Assembly (NCBI GenBank): GCA_015067765.1
Contig: SVLV01000003.1
Coordinates: forward strand, 1 to 36,371
Reading direction: 5' to 3'
Length of the DNA stretch: 36,371 bases
Source of the DNA: Oscillospiraceae bacterium
GTDB taxonomy: Bacteria; Bacillota; Clostridia; Oscillospirales; Oscillospiraceae
Numbering within the stretch: the stretch's first letter is position 1; each line of letters starts with the position of its first letter. Shown in pieces: positions 7,882 through 16,422 of this stretch. Position numbers and translations under genes: made by a program. Under the pieces are notes generated by a model, which made no database searches, was not told where the DNA came from, and worked only from the letters and a program-made list of their open reading frames with translations.

Positions 7882-8406
7882 ATGGTGATTCGAAAAGCAC
7901 GGGAGCAGGACATCCCGGCGGTGGCCGCCATCTATGAGGCCATCCACGATGCCGAGGAGGCGGGAAAAACCACCATCGGTTGGATGCGGGGCACCTATCC
8001 CACGGAGACCACGGCCCGCCATGCCCTGAAACTGGGGACCCTGTATGTGCTGGAGGAGGATGGCCGCATTATGGCTGCTGCCAAGATCGATCAGGAGCAG
8101 GTGGAGGAGTATGCCGACTGCAGCAGCTGGCAGTACCCGGCGCAGGACCATCAGGTGCTGGTGCTGCACACCCTGGTGGTGGATCCGGCGGCCGGCGGCA
8201 GAGGGTACGGCTCTGCCATGGTGGCCTTCTACGAGCAGCAGGCCAGAGAGCGTGGCTGCCCCTTCCTGCGGCTGGATACCAACTGCCGCAACGCCAATGC
8301 CCGGGCCCTGTACCGAAAGCTGGGCTACCGGGAGGTAGGGGTCGTCCCCTGCGTGTTCAACGGCATCTCCGGTGTGCAGCTGGTGTGTATTGAGAAGAAA
8401 GTGTAA
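7882..8406 (+). CDS. GNAT family N-acetyltransferase
   Basis: A 174-residue acetyltransferase of the GNAT fold, transferring an acyl group from acyl-CoA to an unknown acceptor. It opens with the typical VIRKAREQDIPAVAAIYEAI. The CoA-binding motif A is LHTLVVDPAAGGRGYGSAMVAFYEQQARERG (about 95-125), and motif B is LDTNCRNANARALYRKLGYREVG. The N-terminal third (GWMRGTYPTETTARHAL) is seen in Firmicute stand-alone GNATs of unknown substrate. It follows AAGGAGG and is the second gene of the DUF1294 operon, which ends at a strong terminator. Confidence 0.9.
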   Translation: MVIRKAREQDIPAVAAIYEAIHDAEEAGKTTIGWMRGTYPTETTARHALKLGTLYVLEEDGRIMAAAKIDQEQVEEYADCSSWQYPAQDHQVLVLHTLVVDPAAGGRGYGSAMVAFYEQQARERGCPFLRLDTNCRNANARALYRKLGYREVGVVPCVFNGISGVQLVCIEKKV

Positions 8407-8411
8407 TCAGG

Positions 8412-8460
8412 AAAAAGAGAGATCCCCTCTTCTGCCGGGCAGAGGAGGGGATCGTTTTTT
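8412..8460. terminator. Bidirectional terminator between GNAT and ABC permease genes
   Basis: A stem of about 16 bp (8421-8436 with 8438-8453, one wobble) is followed by TTTTTT on the plus strand. A-rich sequence at 8412-8420 gives a U-tract on the minus strand, serving both convergent genes. Confidence 0.9.
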
Positions 8461-8463
8461 GTG

Positions 8464-11400
8464 TCAGTCCACAGACTTCATGGATTCCACCATGCTGATC
8501 CGCTTGAGGGAGAAATGCATGGCGAAGTTTACCAGGAAAGAGAAGAAGCAGGAGAGGATAGCGGCCATCACATAGCTGGGGAAGTGGATGGTCCGGCCGA
8601 ACATCACGGTGTTGACCTCGGCGGTGCTGACCACGAACCGGGTGAGGGCGGTGCCCAGCAGCAGGCCGATGGCGGTGCCCATCAGGGTTAGGACGATGTT
8701 TTCCCGGTAGATATAGGCGGTGACCTCGCCATCATAGAAGCCCAGCACCTTCAGAGAGGCGATCTCCCGGATGCGCTCGGTGATGTTCACATTGGACAGG
8801 TTGTAGAGCACCACGAAGGCCAGCAGGGCAGCCGACACGATCAGCACACCCACCACATACCCCATGTTGTCAATGACGGTGCGGAACTGCTCCAGCATAT
8901 CCTCACTGGAGGAGATCATCTGCACCAGTTCCTCCGCCAGCAGGCGGGAGGCCATGGTGTGGGTGGAGACGCCCTCCCGCAGATTCATGATGACGGAGTT
9001 GTATTCCGGCGCCTTTTGGAAAATCTGCTCATAGTAGGGGGCGGAGAGATAGACGAAGTGGAAGGCATAGTTCTCGCTGACGCCCACCACATCCAGCGTG
9101 TAGCGGCGGCCGTCGCCATCCTGCAGGATCATCTGATCTCCTGCGGCGATGCCCAGAATCTTGCCCAGCTTCTCCGTGATGACCACACCGGACTCCGGGG
9201 CAGCCACCTGCTCATGGGTGACCCGGTCCTGCAGGCTGATATAGTCATCCAGCCGGTCCTGATGCTGGGACACCACCAGATTGATCTCGTGGGTCTGGCT
9301 GCCGTCCACTGCGTTCATGGTGGTGCGGTACTGGCTCATCCAGTCGGCTACATCGTGGGAGGTGTGCAGGTAAGCGGCAAGATCCTCCCGCTGCTGGGGG
9401 TCATCCCCGGCGTAGCCTGCCACCATATCATAGTGAAATACCTGCTGGAACTGCAGATCCACCACATCCTGAATGGCATCGTTGACACCGAACCCCGTCA
9501 GTACCAGGGCGGCGGAGCCGGCGATGCCGGCCAGCGTCATCAGCACCCGCTTGCGGTAGCGGAACAGGTTGCGGGCCGTGACCTTATAGCTGAAGGACAA
9601 CCGGCTCCACAGGGGCTTGATATATTCCAGCGGGACACGCTTACCGGCAGGCGGCGCCTTGGGCCGCATGATGGAGGAGGGGGTCTCCCGCAGGACGCTG
9701 CGGCACACGGACTCGGTGACAAGCGTCACGCAGAGCAGAGCCACCACACCGCAGATGAGGCCCACGTCCCAGTGGAAGGGAGACACCACAGGCGGCAGGT
9801 CGTAGATGATGCAGTAGGCATTGATGATGACGGCGGGGAACAGCTGGAAACCCACCAGCAAACCGAATACGGTGCCCAGCACCGTGGCGCTGAGGGAGTA
9901 CAGATGGAACTTGGCAGCGATCTGCCGGACCGAGTAACCCAGCGCCTTATAGACACCGATCTCGGTGCGATGCTCCTCCACCATGCGGGCCATGGTGGTC
10001 AGACACACCAGTGCGGCCACAGCCAAGAAAAAGATGGGGAACACGGCGGCGATGTTGTCGATGCGCTGGGCATCCTCACCGAAGGCGGAGAATCCCGGTG
10101 CGGCCTCGCCCCGGTCATAGATATACCACTGGGCCGGTTCCAGCTCGGCCAGCATCTCCCGCAGATCGGGAAGCTTTGCCTCGGCCTTGGCCAGCTCCGC
10201 TTCGCCCTCGGCGATCTCAGCCAGGGCATCGGCCTCCTGGGCATCGAACTCCGCCTGGCCCTCGGTCAGATCCTTCTCTGCCTGGGCCAGATCCTTCTCC
10301 GCCTGCTTCAGCTGGCGGTCAAACTCCGCCAGCTGCACGGCGGCATCGGCCAGCTCCTCCCTGCCGTTTTCATACTCGCGGCGGGCATCGGAGGCCTGAT
10401 CCTGAACGGTGGAATAGTAGCTATCCAGCCCGGCACGGGTACGGGCCACCGTTTGCGGGGTGACCCGGCCGTTTTCATCGTAGAGCAGCTCGCCCAGCGG
10501 ATAGGTGTTGCCCTCCAGATCGGTCATGTTGTTGAGGGGGCCCCGCAGAGAGGCGGCGGAGGACTGCAGGGCAGCCTGTCCCGTCAGGGTGGAGGCATTC
10601 ATGTCCTCCATCAGGCGCAGAGCCCGGGAGGTGGACCGGTAGGCATCCCCGATGACGGTGACCTGATGGTCCATCAGATCCAGCAGGGGAGCGGATTGCT
10701 CCAACTGCTCCTGCCCGTCCAGATACTCCTGATAGGATTTCTCGTAGAGGGCCTTGTTGTCGGCCAGCTGCTTTTTGCCGCTGGCCAGTTTTTCTTTTCC
10801 GTCGGCCAGTTCCTGCCGGGCATCGGCCAGCTTCTGCTTGCCGTCCGTCAGTTCCTGCCGGGCATCGGCGATCTTCTCCTCCGCCTCGGTCAGCTGGTCG
10901 CCCAGATACTCCTGCATCTCCTCCAGCCGACCCTGTGCCCGCTGGGTCTCCAGCTGCTCCAGCAGGGTGCGCAGAGGCTCCACCGAGGGCAGATAGTTCT
11001 CATCATAGCAGGTGTAGATCTGAGAGGGACCATAGGTAATATCCAGCTGGGTGTAGAAGGGAGCGGTAAAATTCTCCCCGGCGATATACAGATAGGCATC
11101 CAGAGAGCCGTCTCCCTCCGGCGTGGCGCCGCGGAGGGTCATATCAATGTAGGCGGGGGAATTGACAAAGCCCACGATGCGGAATTCCGTCCGCTCCAGA
11201 GAGTCGGCAAGGTCGTCTGATTCGGCGGCAGCCGTCAGCTGGACGGTGGAACCCACCGAGTATCCCAGCATGTCCCGCAGGTTCTGATCGGCAATGCACT
11301 CGTCGGGTGCGGTGGGGAGCCGCCCCTCCAGAATACGGAGACGGTTGATATAGTCAGCATTGTTGTCGGTGGGGTCCTTGGGCAGGGAGAAGACGCGGGC

Positions 11401-11706
11401 CATGAAGTTTTCTCGGCCCACACCCAGACAATCCACATACTTGACACCCTGCACCCCGGTGACGCCCTCCAGTCGACGGATCAGATCCACATCTGTGTCG
11501 GAAAAGCCCAGGGTGGAGAGTACCTGCATATCCATGGCATTGAAGTCCACATAGTACTTGTCCGCCGTCAGACGCATATCCGTTCCGGAGGCCCGGACGC
11601 CGGCGAAGAAGCCTACACCCAGAGCGATGATGGCCAGAATGGACAAAAAGCGGGGCAGGGAGCGCCGGATGCTGCGTATGGTGTCAGTCAATAAAGCTCG
11701 TGACAA
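8464..11706 (-). CDS. Large FtsX-type ABC transporter permease with two coiled-coil stretches
   Basis: A permease of about 1080 residues in the FtsX/MacB-like class. An N-terminal membrane helix (FLSILAIIALGVGFFAGV) is followed by a large extracytoplasmic region, then two FtsX domains with multiple helices (starting near IAAVFPIFFLAVAALVCLTTMARMVEEHRTEIGVYKALG, and at the C-terminus around ERIREIASLKVLGFY). The outer region contains two heptad-rich coiled coils, encoded by about 10750-10890 and 10150-10420. The preferred start is TTG at 11706, 8 nt after AAGGAG; an ATG at 11745 would overlap the ATPase gene and has no good site. Such permeases export lipids, peptides or antimicrobials, or act mechanically; the substrate is unknown. 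It is co-transcribed with the ATPase. Confidence 0.9.
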   Translation of the reverse strand: MSRALLTDTIRSIRRSLPRFLSILAIIALGVGFFAGVRASGTDMRLTADKYYVDFNAMDMQVLSTLGFSDTDVDLIRRLEGVTGVQGVKYVDCLGVGRENFMARVFSLPKDPTDNNADYINRLRILEGRLPTAPDECIADQNLRDMLGYSVGSTVQLTAAAESDDLADSLERTEFRIVGFVNSPAYIDMTLRGATPEGDGSLDAYLYIAGENFTAPFYTQLDITYGPSQIYTCYDENYLPSVEPLRTLLEQLETQRAQGRLEEMQEYLGDQLTEAEEKIADARQELTDGKQKLADARQELADGKEKLASGKKQLADNKALYEKSYQEYLDGQEQLEQSAPLLDLMDHQVTVIGDAYRSTSRALRLMEDMNASTLTGQAALQSSAASLRGPLNNMTDLEGNTYPLGELLYDENGRVTPQTVARTRAGLDSYYSTVQDQASDARREYENGREELADAAVQLAEFDRQLKQAEKDLAQAEKDLTEGQAEFDAQEADALAEIAEGEAELAKAEAKLPDLREMLAELEPAQWYIYDRGEAAPGFSAFGEDAQRIDNIAAVFPIFFLAVAALVCLTTMARMVEEHRTEIGVYKALGYSVRQIAAKFHLYSLSATVLGTVFGLLVGFQLFPAVIINAYCIIYDLPPVVSPFHWDVGLICGVVALLCVTLVTESVCRSVLRETPSSIMRPKAPPAGKRVPLEYIKPLWSRLSFSYKVTARNLFRYRKRVLMTLAGIAGSAALVLTGFGVNDAIQDVVDLQFQQVFHYDMVAGYAGDDPQQREDLAAYLHTSHDVADWMSQYRTTMNAVDGSQTHEINLVVSQHQDRLDDYISLQDRVTHEQVAAPESGVVITEKLGKILGIAAGDQMILQDGDGRRYTLDVVGVSENYAFHFVYLSAPYYEQIFQKAPEYNSVIMNLREGVSTHTMASRLLAEELVQMISSSEDMLEQFRTVIDNMGYVVGVLIVSAALLAFVVLYNLSNVNITERIREIASLKVLGFYDGEVTAYIYRENIVLTLMGTAIGLLLGTALTRFVVSTAEVNTVMFGRTIHFPSYVMAAILSCFFSFLVNFAMHFSLKRISMVESMKSVD

Positions 11707-11722
11707 GCTCAGCGCTCCTTTC

Positions 11723-12424
11723 TTACCATTCAATGGTGGCCACATCCACCGGGTTGGGATGGAATTCGTTGGAGGCCACCTTGCTGTTGCGGATGGTGAT
11801 GACCCGGTCAGCCATGGGGGTAATGGCGGAGTTGTGGGTGACCACGATCACCGTCATGCCGTCCTTGCGGCAGGCGCTCTGCAGCAGGGCGAGAATCTGC
11901 TTGCCGGTCTGATAGTCCAGCGCGCCGGTGGGCTCATCGCACAGCAGCAGCTTGGGCCGCTTGGCAAGAGCACGGGCAATGGAGACCCGCTGCTGCTCGC
12001 CGCCGGAGAGCTGGGCAGGGAAGTTGTTGAGTCGGTGCCCCAGACCCACGGCCTCCAGCGCCTCCTGTGCCGGCATGGGATCGGCGCAGATCTGCGCGGC
12101 CAGCTCCACATTTTCCAGCGCCGTCAGATTTTGCACCAAATTATAAAACTGGAACACGAAGCCCACATCGTGGCGGCGGTAACCAATCAGCTCCCGGGGG
12201 GTGAGCTGGGCAATGTCCCGGCCATCCACCAGAATCTGACCCTCGTCGCAGGTGTCCATGCCGCCCAGCATGTTCAACACCGTGGTCTTGCCGGCACCGG
12301 AGGGGCCCACGACCACCACAAACTCGCCCTGTTCCATATGAAAATTGATGCCGTTGGCGGCGGTGGTGACCACCTCGCCGGTCTGATAGCGCTTATACAG
12401 ATCGATCAGTTCCACATATGCCAT
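11723..12424 (-). CDS. ABC transporter ATP-binding protein (MacB/LolD type)
   Basis: A 233-residue cytoplasmic ATPase that pairs with the FtsX-type permease 16 nt downstream. Walker A is GPSGAGKTT (about residues 40-48), followed by the Q-loop region [21 protein letters not shown], the signature [15 protein letters not shown], Walker [13 protein letters not shown] and the switch His in VVTHN. The sequence and length are those of the MacB/LolD (type VII) class, which drives mechanotransmission rather than classical import. The start follows CGGAGG. The gene is first in the two-gene operon. Confidence 0.94.
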   Translation of the reverse strand: MAYVELIDLYKRYQTGEVVTTAANGINFHMEQGEFVVVVGPSGAGKTTVLNMLGGMDTCDEGQILVDGRDIAQLTPRELIGYRRHDVGFVFQFYNLVQNLTALENVELAAQICADPMPAQEALEAVGLGHRLNNFPAQLSGGEQQRVSIARALAKRPKLLLCDEPTGALDYQTGKQILALLQSACRKDGMTVIVVTHNSAITPMADRVITIRNSKVASNEFHPNPVDVATIEW

Positions 12425-12471
12425 GGTGCAGGCCTCCGTTTTCCTTAGGGTACTTAGAAATTGCGGCTTAT

Positions 12472-12500
12472 ATTATACTGATTTTTGCCGCATTTGGCAA
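12472..12500 (-). promoter_or_regulatory. Promoter of the ABC transporter operon
   Basis: TTGCCA (12500-12495), 17-bp spacer, TATAAT (12477-12472) on the minus strand. The -35 is in a short inverted repeat (TTGCC-N6-GGCAA, 12500-12485), possibly a regulator site. No two-component genes are adjacent. Confidence 0.75.
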
Positions 12501-12560
12501 CGGAAGAGGGGAAAGAAAGTGCCAATTTACAGAAACTTTACGGTTTTATGGCAGTTGTCA

Positions 12561-12604
12561 GCAAAACAACCAGCCGCCCATGGCTGGGCGGCTGGTTGTT
12601 TTGC
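12561..12604 (-). terminator. 20-bp perfect hairpin terminator after the deacetylase gene
   Basis: Arms 12561-12580 and 12585-12604 are perfectly complementary with a 4-nt loop and include A/T runs near the base. It lies just past the polysaccharide deacetylase stop at 12617. Confidence 0.88.
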
Positions 12605-12616
12605 GGCAGGAGTATT

Positions 12617-13402
12617 TCAGGCGGCATCCTCCTGTGCCGGGAACTGGCGGCCGGTGTGGTCGATGGTGTAGTTCTCCCAGTGGATCAGCTGACTGATGGG
12701 GACGATGGTGTAGCCCTCCCGGATCAGCTGCTCCAGAATTCCCGGCAGGGCCTCCGGGGTGTGGAGGGCGGCATTGTGAAACAGGACGATGCTGCCGGGT
12801 TCCACCTTTCCGCAGACCCGCTTGGTGATGGCCGCCGCGTCCAGATCCTTCCAGTCCAGGCTGTCAGTGTCCCACTGGACCGGTTCCATCCCCAGGGAGC
12901 GGATGGCGGAGATCACATGGTCGTCATACTCCCCGTAGGGGCAGCGCAGTAGGGTGGGGGTGACACCGGTGATGGCGGCGATCTTTTCGTTGCAGGCGGT
13001 AACATCCTCCATGATCTGCTGGGCGGTGAGACTGTTGTAGTGATCGTGGTGGTTGGAATGGTTCATTACCTCGTGGCCTGCATCGTGGAGAGCCTTTACA
13101 GATTGGGGATATTTGTCGACCCAATCGCCCACCACGAAGAAGGTGGTCTTGATGTTGTAGCGGGCAAGAATGTCGATGAGCAGCTCCGTGTCCTCGTTGC
13201 CCCATGCGGCATCGAAGGAGATGGCGCAGAGCTTTCCCGGCCGCTCCACCGAATAGATGGGCAGCTGCCGCTGGGCTGCCGCCGCACGGACAGCGGCGGG
13301 GTAGTTGACGGCATAGAAGATGCCGGCTGTGAGCAGCAGACCGGCCAGCAGCATAACGGAGCTGCGCCGCAGAAGAAGGATTTTCACAGAACCTTTTGCC
13401 AT
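12617..13402 (-). CDS. Polysaccharide deacetylase, PdaB-like
   Basis: A 261-residue membrane-anchored NodB-domain protein. Residues 13-32 form a signal anchor. The catalytic domain begins with FDAAWG (63-68), where classical deacetylases have TFDDG; the altered motif 1 is typical of the sporulation PdaB branch. Motif 2 is HSNHH (115-119), motif 3 RCPYGEYD (153-160), motif 4 WDTDSLDW (177-184) and motif 5 LFHN (207-210). The second motif-1 Asp is replaced by Ala, so deacetylase activity is uncertain. In Bacillus, PdaB is needed for late spore maturation. A CATAGGGTG box lies 24 nt upstream of the start. The gene stands alone with its own terminator. Confidence 0.87.
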   Translation of the reverse strand: MAKGSVKILLLRRSSVMLLAGLLLTAGIFYAVNYPAAVRAAAAQRQLPIYSVERPGKLCAISFDAAWGNEDTELLIDILARYNIKTTFFVVGDWVDKYPQSVKALHDAGHEVMNHSNHHDHYNSLTAQQIMEDVTACNEKIAAITGVTPTLLRCPYGEYDDHVISAIRSLGMEPVQWDTDSLDWKDLDAAAITKRVCGKVEPGSIVLFHNAALHTPEALPGILEQLIREGYTIVPISQLIHWENYTIDHTGRQFPAQEDAA

Positions 13403-13425
13403 GGTGATCCCGTCCTTTCTGAGAA

Positions 13426-13434
13426 CACCCTATG
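13426..13434 (-). promoter_or_regulatory. Possible sporulation sigma -10 box (CATAGGGTG)
   Basis: On the minus strand CATAGGGTG lies about 24 nt before the PdaB-like start. CATA followed by a T three bases later fits -10 elements of mother-cell sigma factors E and K. The same box, differing at one base, precedes the SpoIID operon (26089-26097). No convincing -35 is seen here. Confidence 0.35.
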
Positions 13435-13455
13435 CGGCAGGGGCGGAGAATAGAA

Positions 13456-13490
13456 GAAAAACCGGAGAGATGCATGAGCATCTCTCCGGT
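13456..13490 (-). terminator. Terminator of the small HTH gene
   Basis: CCGGAGAGATGC (13462-13473), 4-nt loop, GCATCTCTCCGG (13478-13489). On the minus strand it is followed by TTTTTCTTC. Confidence 0.92.
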
Positions 13491-13514
13491 TGGCATACTG
13501 TATCAATAGGGGGC

Positions 13515-13838
13515 TCAGTCCGCCTGCTTGGTGCAGCGGTCGTACTCCACCTGAAGCACAGTGGAGACCGTGTGGCGGCCGTAGTCATCCAGCTGCGCAT
13601 ACTGGTCCAGCATCTTCTGGGTGTCCTCCGTCAGATAAGCGGAGGCGTCCTCGGTGATGGACTGGATGCCCAGCGTCTTGCAGATCTTCAGGACGGTATC
13701 GAAAGAGGAACCACCGATGCCGCTGTGCAACGCGCTGTTGATGGTGGACAGAGGAATGTCCACGGCGAATGCAAACTGGCGGACACTCTTGTACTGGCGG
13801 TCAATCTCTGTACGAACGATTTTGGTCAAGTTATCCAT
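13515..13838 (-). CDS. Small HTH (XRE-like) DNA-binding protein
   Basis: A 107-residue protein with an XRE-like helix-turn-helix in its first half (IVRTEIDRQYKSVRQFAFAVDIPLSTINSALHSG, about residues 6-40, then SFDTVLKICKTLGI). The C-terminal half contains a short helical tail (LDQYAQLDDYGRHTVSTVLQVEYDRC) seen in Firmicute regulators. The start is the ATG at 13838 (MDNLTKIV), preceded by GAGGGG; in-frame codons farther upstream cross the promoter. The promoter is flanked by a TTCCAAAAT inverted repeat, suggesting autoregulation. No target gene is evident from the neighbourhood. Confidence 0.85.
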   Translation of the reverse strand: MDNLTKIVRTEIDRQYKSVRQFAFAVDIPLSTINSALHSGIGGSSFDTVLKICKTLGIQSITEDASAYLTEDTQKMLDQYAQLDDYGRHTVSTVLQVEYDRCTKQAD

Positions 13839-13861
13839 TGTAAACCCCTCTTTACAAAAAA

Positions 13862-13922
13862 TTCCAAAATTCGATAAACGCTTAACAATCTGGATTATAG
13901 CACAATCGCTATTTTGGAACAA
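13862..13922 (-). promoter_or_regulatory. Promoter with flanking TTCCAAAAT inverted repeats
   Basis: TTGTTC (13922-13917), 17-bp spacer, TATAAT (13899-13894) on the minus strand. TTCCAAAAT at 13862-13870 and its complement at 13911-13919 bracket the core promoter. The upstream copy overlaps the -35, as expected for two half-sites or a repression loop. Confidence 0.65.
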
Positions 13923-14023
13923 TAGGAAATTTATGAATTTTTTTAATTTTTTTCATTTAAAGAGAGAATAATGGGGGATTTTGCGTAAAGTTTTGCGCGG
14001 GATAACGAGAGGTCAAAAAGCAC

Positions 14024-14052
14024 TTTTCAATCCTGTGGGACTGTGATAAAAT
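14024..14052 (+). promoter_or_regulatory. Promoter of the BrkB-TrkA pair
   Basis: TTTTCA (14024-14029), 17-bp spacer, TAAAAT (14047-14052), about 21 bp before the ATG at 14073. Both hexamers are degenerate. Confidence 0.5.
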
Positions 14053-14072
14053 ACTTGGAAAAGAGGGGTATC

Positions 14073-14927
14073 ATGCACAAGCGGGAACGGTACCACTGGC
14101 CACCTCCCGGCAGGATGCTGCGGGAACTGGTGCGGCGGTATTTTGCCCACCATGTGGGCCGTGACAGTGCGGCGCTGACCTACTATTTGCTCTTTGCTAC
14201 CTTTCCGCTGCTGGTGTTTACCGGCGGCCTGCTGCACACACTGCAGCTGGACGGGGAGGCCCTGCTGGAGACATTGTCCCGGCTGGTGCCGGAGGCGGTG
14301 GCGCAGCTGGTGGGCAGCTATCTGTCCTATGCAGAGGGAAAGGCCGGCGGGCGTCTGCTGGGCTTCAGCTTGGTGTTTTCCGTTTGGTTTCCCATGCGGG
14401 CGGCCAGCTGCCTGATGCATGCCATCCGCAAGGCCTATGGGAGTCCGCCGCCCCGCCATGCGCTGGGGCAGCAGCTGCGCAATCTCATCTTCGCCATTTG
14501 GCTGATGGGGATGATTGGGGTGACGCTGCTGGGGATCACAGCGGGCCGCTGGATGCTGGAGGCTTTGGCAGAATGGATTACCATCCCGCCGCTGCTGCTG
14601 CGTCTGTGGGGCCCTGTGCGGTTTTTGATTCTGGGCGGGCTGATGTTTGCCATGCTGGTGCCGCTGTATCTGCTGGCCCGAGGATGCCGCTGTCCCATGG
14701 GGGAGATCCTGCCGGGGGCAATTGGATCCCTGCTGGTGTGGCTGCTGCTGAGTCTGGCCTTTTCCTACTATGTGGAGCATCTGGCCCGGTATACGGAGTT
14801 GTACGGATCCATCTCCGCTGTGGTGGTGGCGCTGCTGTGGCTGTATATGACCGCGGCGGTGCTGATCATGGGAGCGGAATTTAACGGAGCCCTTTTGCGG
14901 GGACGAGAACAATATGCCCGGCGGTGA
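14073..14927 (+). CDS. YihY/BrkB family membrane protein
   Basis: A 284-residue integral membrane protein of the YihY/BrkB family (historically mislabelled ribonuclease BN). Six membrane segments are visible. Family hallmarks are RDSAALTYYLLFATFPLLVF near residue 30 and YGSISAVVVALLWLYMTAAVLIMGAEFN near the C-terminus. The molecular function is unsettled; transport or envelope roles have been suggested. The start is the ATG at 14073 with AAGAGGGG 5 nt upstream. trkA begins 24 nt after its stop, so the two are probably co-transcribed. Confidence 0.9.
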   Translation: MHKRERYHWPPPGRMLRELVRRYFAHHVGRDSAALTYYLLFATFPLLVFTGGLLHTLQLDGEALLETLSRLVPEAVAQLVGSYLSYAEGKAGGRLLGFSLVFSVWFPMRAASCLMHAIRKAYGSPPPRHALGQQLRNLIFAIWLMGMIGVTLLGITAGRWMLEALAEWITIPPLLLRLWGPVRFLILGGLMFAMLVPLYLLARGCRCPMGEILPGAIGSLLVWLLLSLAFSYYVEHLARYTELYGSISAVVVALLWLYMTAAVLIMGAEFNGALLRGREQYARR

Positions 14928-14950
14928 CGCCGGAGCAGAGAGGAACGCAT

Positions 14951-16309
14951 ATGAAGATCATCATTATTGGAAATGGTAAGGTGGGCTATGCCATCGCCAG
15001 CCAGCTGGCGGGCGAGCACCACGAGATCATGATGGTGGATGCCAAACGCAGCGCCCTAGAACGGGCGGACAGCGCTTTGGATGTGATGTGTGTGGAGGGC
15101 AACGGCGCCAGCATCCGTGTGCTGGTGGAGGCCGGTGCCCGGACGGCGGATCTGGTGATCGCCGTCACCAATGCGGACGAGACCAATCTGGTCTGCTGCC
15201 TGATCGCCAAGAAGTTGGGCGCCAAGCACACCATTGCCCGGGTCCGCAATCCGGAATATCGGCGGGATGCCGATCTGCTGAAGCGGGAGATCGGGTTGGA
15301 TATGGTCATCAATCCGGATTTGGGTGCCGCCAAGGAGATTGCACGGATTCTGTCCTTCCCGGCGGCTTTCTCCGTGGAGCCTTTTGCCCGGGGCCGCATC
15401 GATATGATCGGCGTCCACCTGTCTGCGGAGGACAGTATTGTGGGCAAGCCCCTCAGTGAGGTGCATAAGGTGCGCCTGGCGGAGGTGCTGCTGTGCGCGG
15501 CGGAGCAGGATGGGGAGATCGTGATCCCCGACGGTAACTTTGTGCCCCGCGCCGGGGATAAAATCTACATGATCGGTACCCGCGAAGAACTGCAGAAGAT
15601 GCTGCGCAAAATGGGCCACACCCAGCAGAAGGTGAAGGATGTGAGCATTCTGGGCGGCGGCCGAATCGCCATGTATCTGGCCTGGGAGCTGGATCGCAGC
15701 GGCATCGGCGTGCAGATCGTGGAGCGCAAGGCGGAAAAGTGTGAGGCTCTGGCCGCACAGTTGCCCCGCGCCATGATCATTCAGGGTGACGGCACGGATC
15801 AGGCCCTGATCCGGGATGAGGGCGTCTTTGAGTCGGATGCCTTTGTGGCACTGACAGACCGGGATGAGGACAATCTGCTGATGGCCCTCTCCGCCCAGCG
15901 GGCCGGTGTACCCAAGGTGCTGGCCAAAATGAGCCGCCCCAATTACATCGATCTGGTGCAGGATACCCGGATCGGCAGCATCATCAGCCCCAAGGATATC
16001 ATTGCCGACCAGATCACCCGCTATGTGCGTGCTCTGGCCAATTCCGAGGGCAGCGCCGTGGAGACCCTGTACAAGATGCTGGGCGGCGAGATGGAAGCTT
16101 TGGAATTCACGGCCGGGCCCGGCAGCCGTGCGCTGCTGGATATCCCCCTGAAGGATCTGCCCCTGAAGAAGGGGATCCTGATCGGTGCCATCGCCCGGGG
16201 AGACAAGATCATGATCCCCGGAGGTCTCTCCACCATTCAGGAGGGGGACCATGTGGTGGTGGTCAGCAAGGCTATCGGCATCGATGATCTGACCGATGTG
16301 CTTGCCTGA
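14951..16309 (+). CDS. trkA: Trk potassium uptake regulator TrkA
   Basis: A 452-residue peripheral membrane protein gating a Trk/Ktr potassium channel subunit. It has the duplicated TrkA layout: RCK-N domain 1 with GNGKVGYAIA (7-16), TrkA-C 1, then RCK-N domain 2 (VSILGGGRIAMYLAWEL, near 225) and TrkA-C 2 at the end. Both Rossmann glycine motifs look intact for NAD/ATP binding. The start is the ATG at 14951, after AGAGGAACGCAT. The cognate TrkH is not adjacent; the only TrkH in the window is at 27908-29359 on the other strand. A strong terminator follows at 16321. Confidence 0.94.
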   Translation: MKIIIIGNGKVGYAIASQLAGEHHEIMMVDAKRSALERADSALDVMCVEGNGASIRVLVEAGARTADLVIAVTNADETNLVCCLIAKKLGAKHTIARVRNPEYRRDADLLKREIGLDMVINPDLGAAKEIARILSFPAAFSVEPFARGRIDMIGVHLSAEDSIVGKPLSEVHKVRLAEVLLCAAEQDGEIVIPDGNFVPRAGDKIYMIGTREELQKMLRKMGHTQQKVKDVSILGGGRIAMYLAWELDRSGIGVQIVERKAEKCEALAAQLPRAMIIQGDGTDQALIRDEGVFESDAFVALTDRDEDNLLMALSAQRAGVPKVLAKMSRPNYIDLVQDTRIGSIISPKDIIADQITRYVRALANSEGSAVETLYKMLGGEMEALEFTAGPGSRALLDIPLKDLPLKKGILIGAIARGDKIMIPGGLSTIQEGDHVVVVSKAIGIDDLTDVLA

Positions 16310-16320
16310 TGAGAAACTCT

Positions 16321-16356
16321 GTGCGTCCCGGCTATCACACCGGGGCGCACTTTTTT
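16321..16356 (+). terminator. Terminator of trkA
   Basis: GTGCGTCCCGG (16321-16331) pairs with CCGGGGCGCAC (16340-16350, one wobble), followed by TTTTTT. Confidence 0.92.
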
Positions 16357-16357
16357 C

Positions 16358-16386
16358 TTTACGAAATGGAAAAAAGGGGATACTAT
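16358..16386 (+). promoter_or_regulatory. Possible promoter of the M29 aminopeptidase gene
   Basis: TTTACG (16358-16363), 17-bp spacer, TACTAT (16381-16386), directly after the trkA terminator and 36 bp before the ATG. The match is moderate. Confidence 0.45.
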
Positions 16387-16422
16387 AAAGGGAAAGAAGA
16401 ATACCCGACAGGAGGATCCATC

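Noticed and set aside
10750-10890. Repeated DNA such as CTGCCGGGCATCGGC, resembling a direct-repeat array
   Set aside because: The repeats follow the heptads of a coiled coil in the permease, vary in length and sequence, and have no unique spacers. It is not a CRISPR or satellite.
8959-11220. Long open frame on the plus strand opposite the ABC permease
   Set aside because: Repetitive composition rich in Gly, His, Gln and Ile, no ribosome site, and a convincing gene on the other strand. It is a shadow of GC-rich coding sequence.
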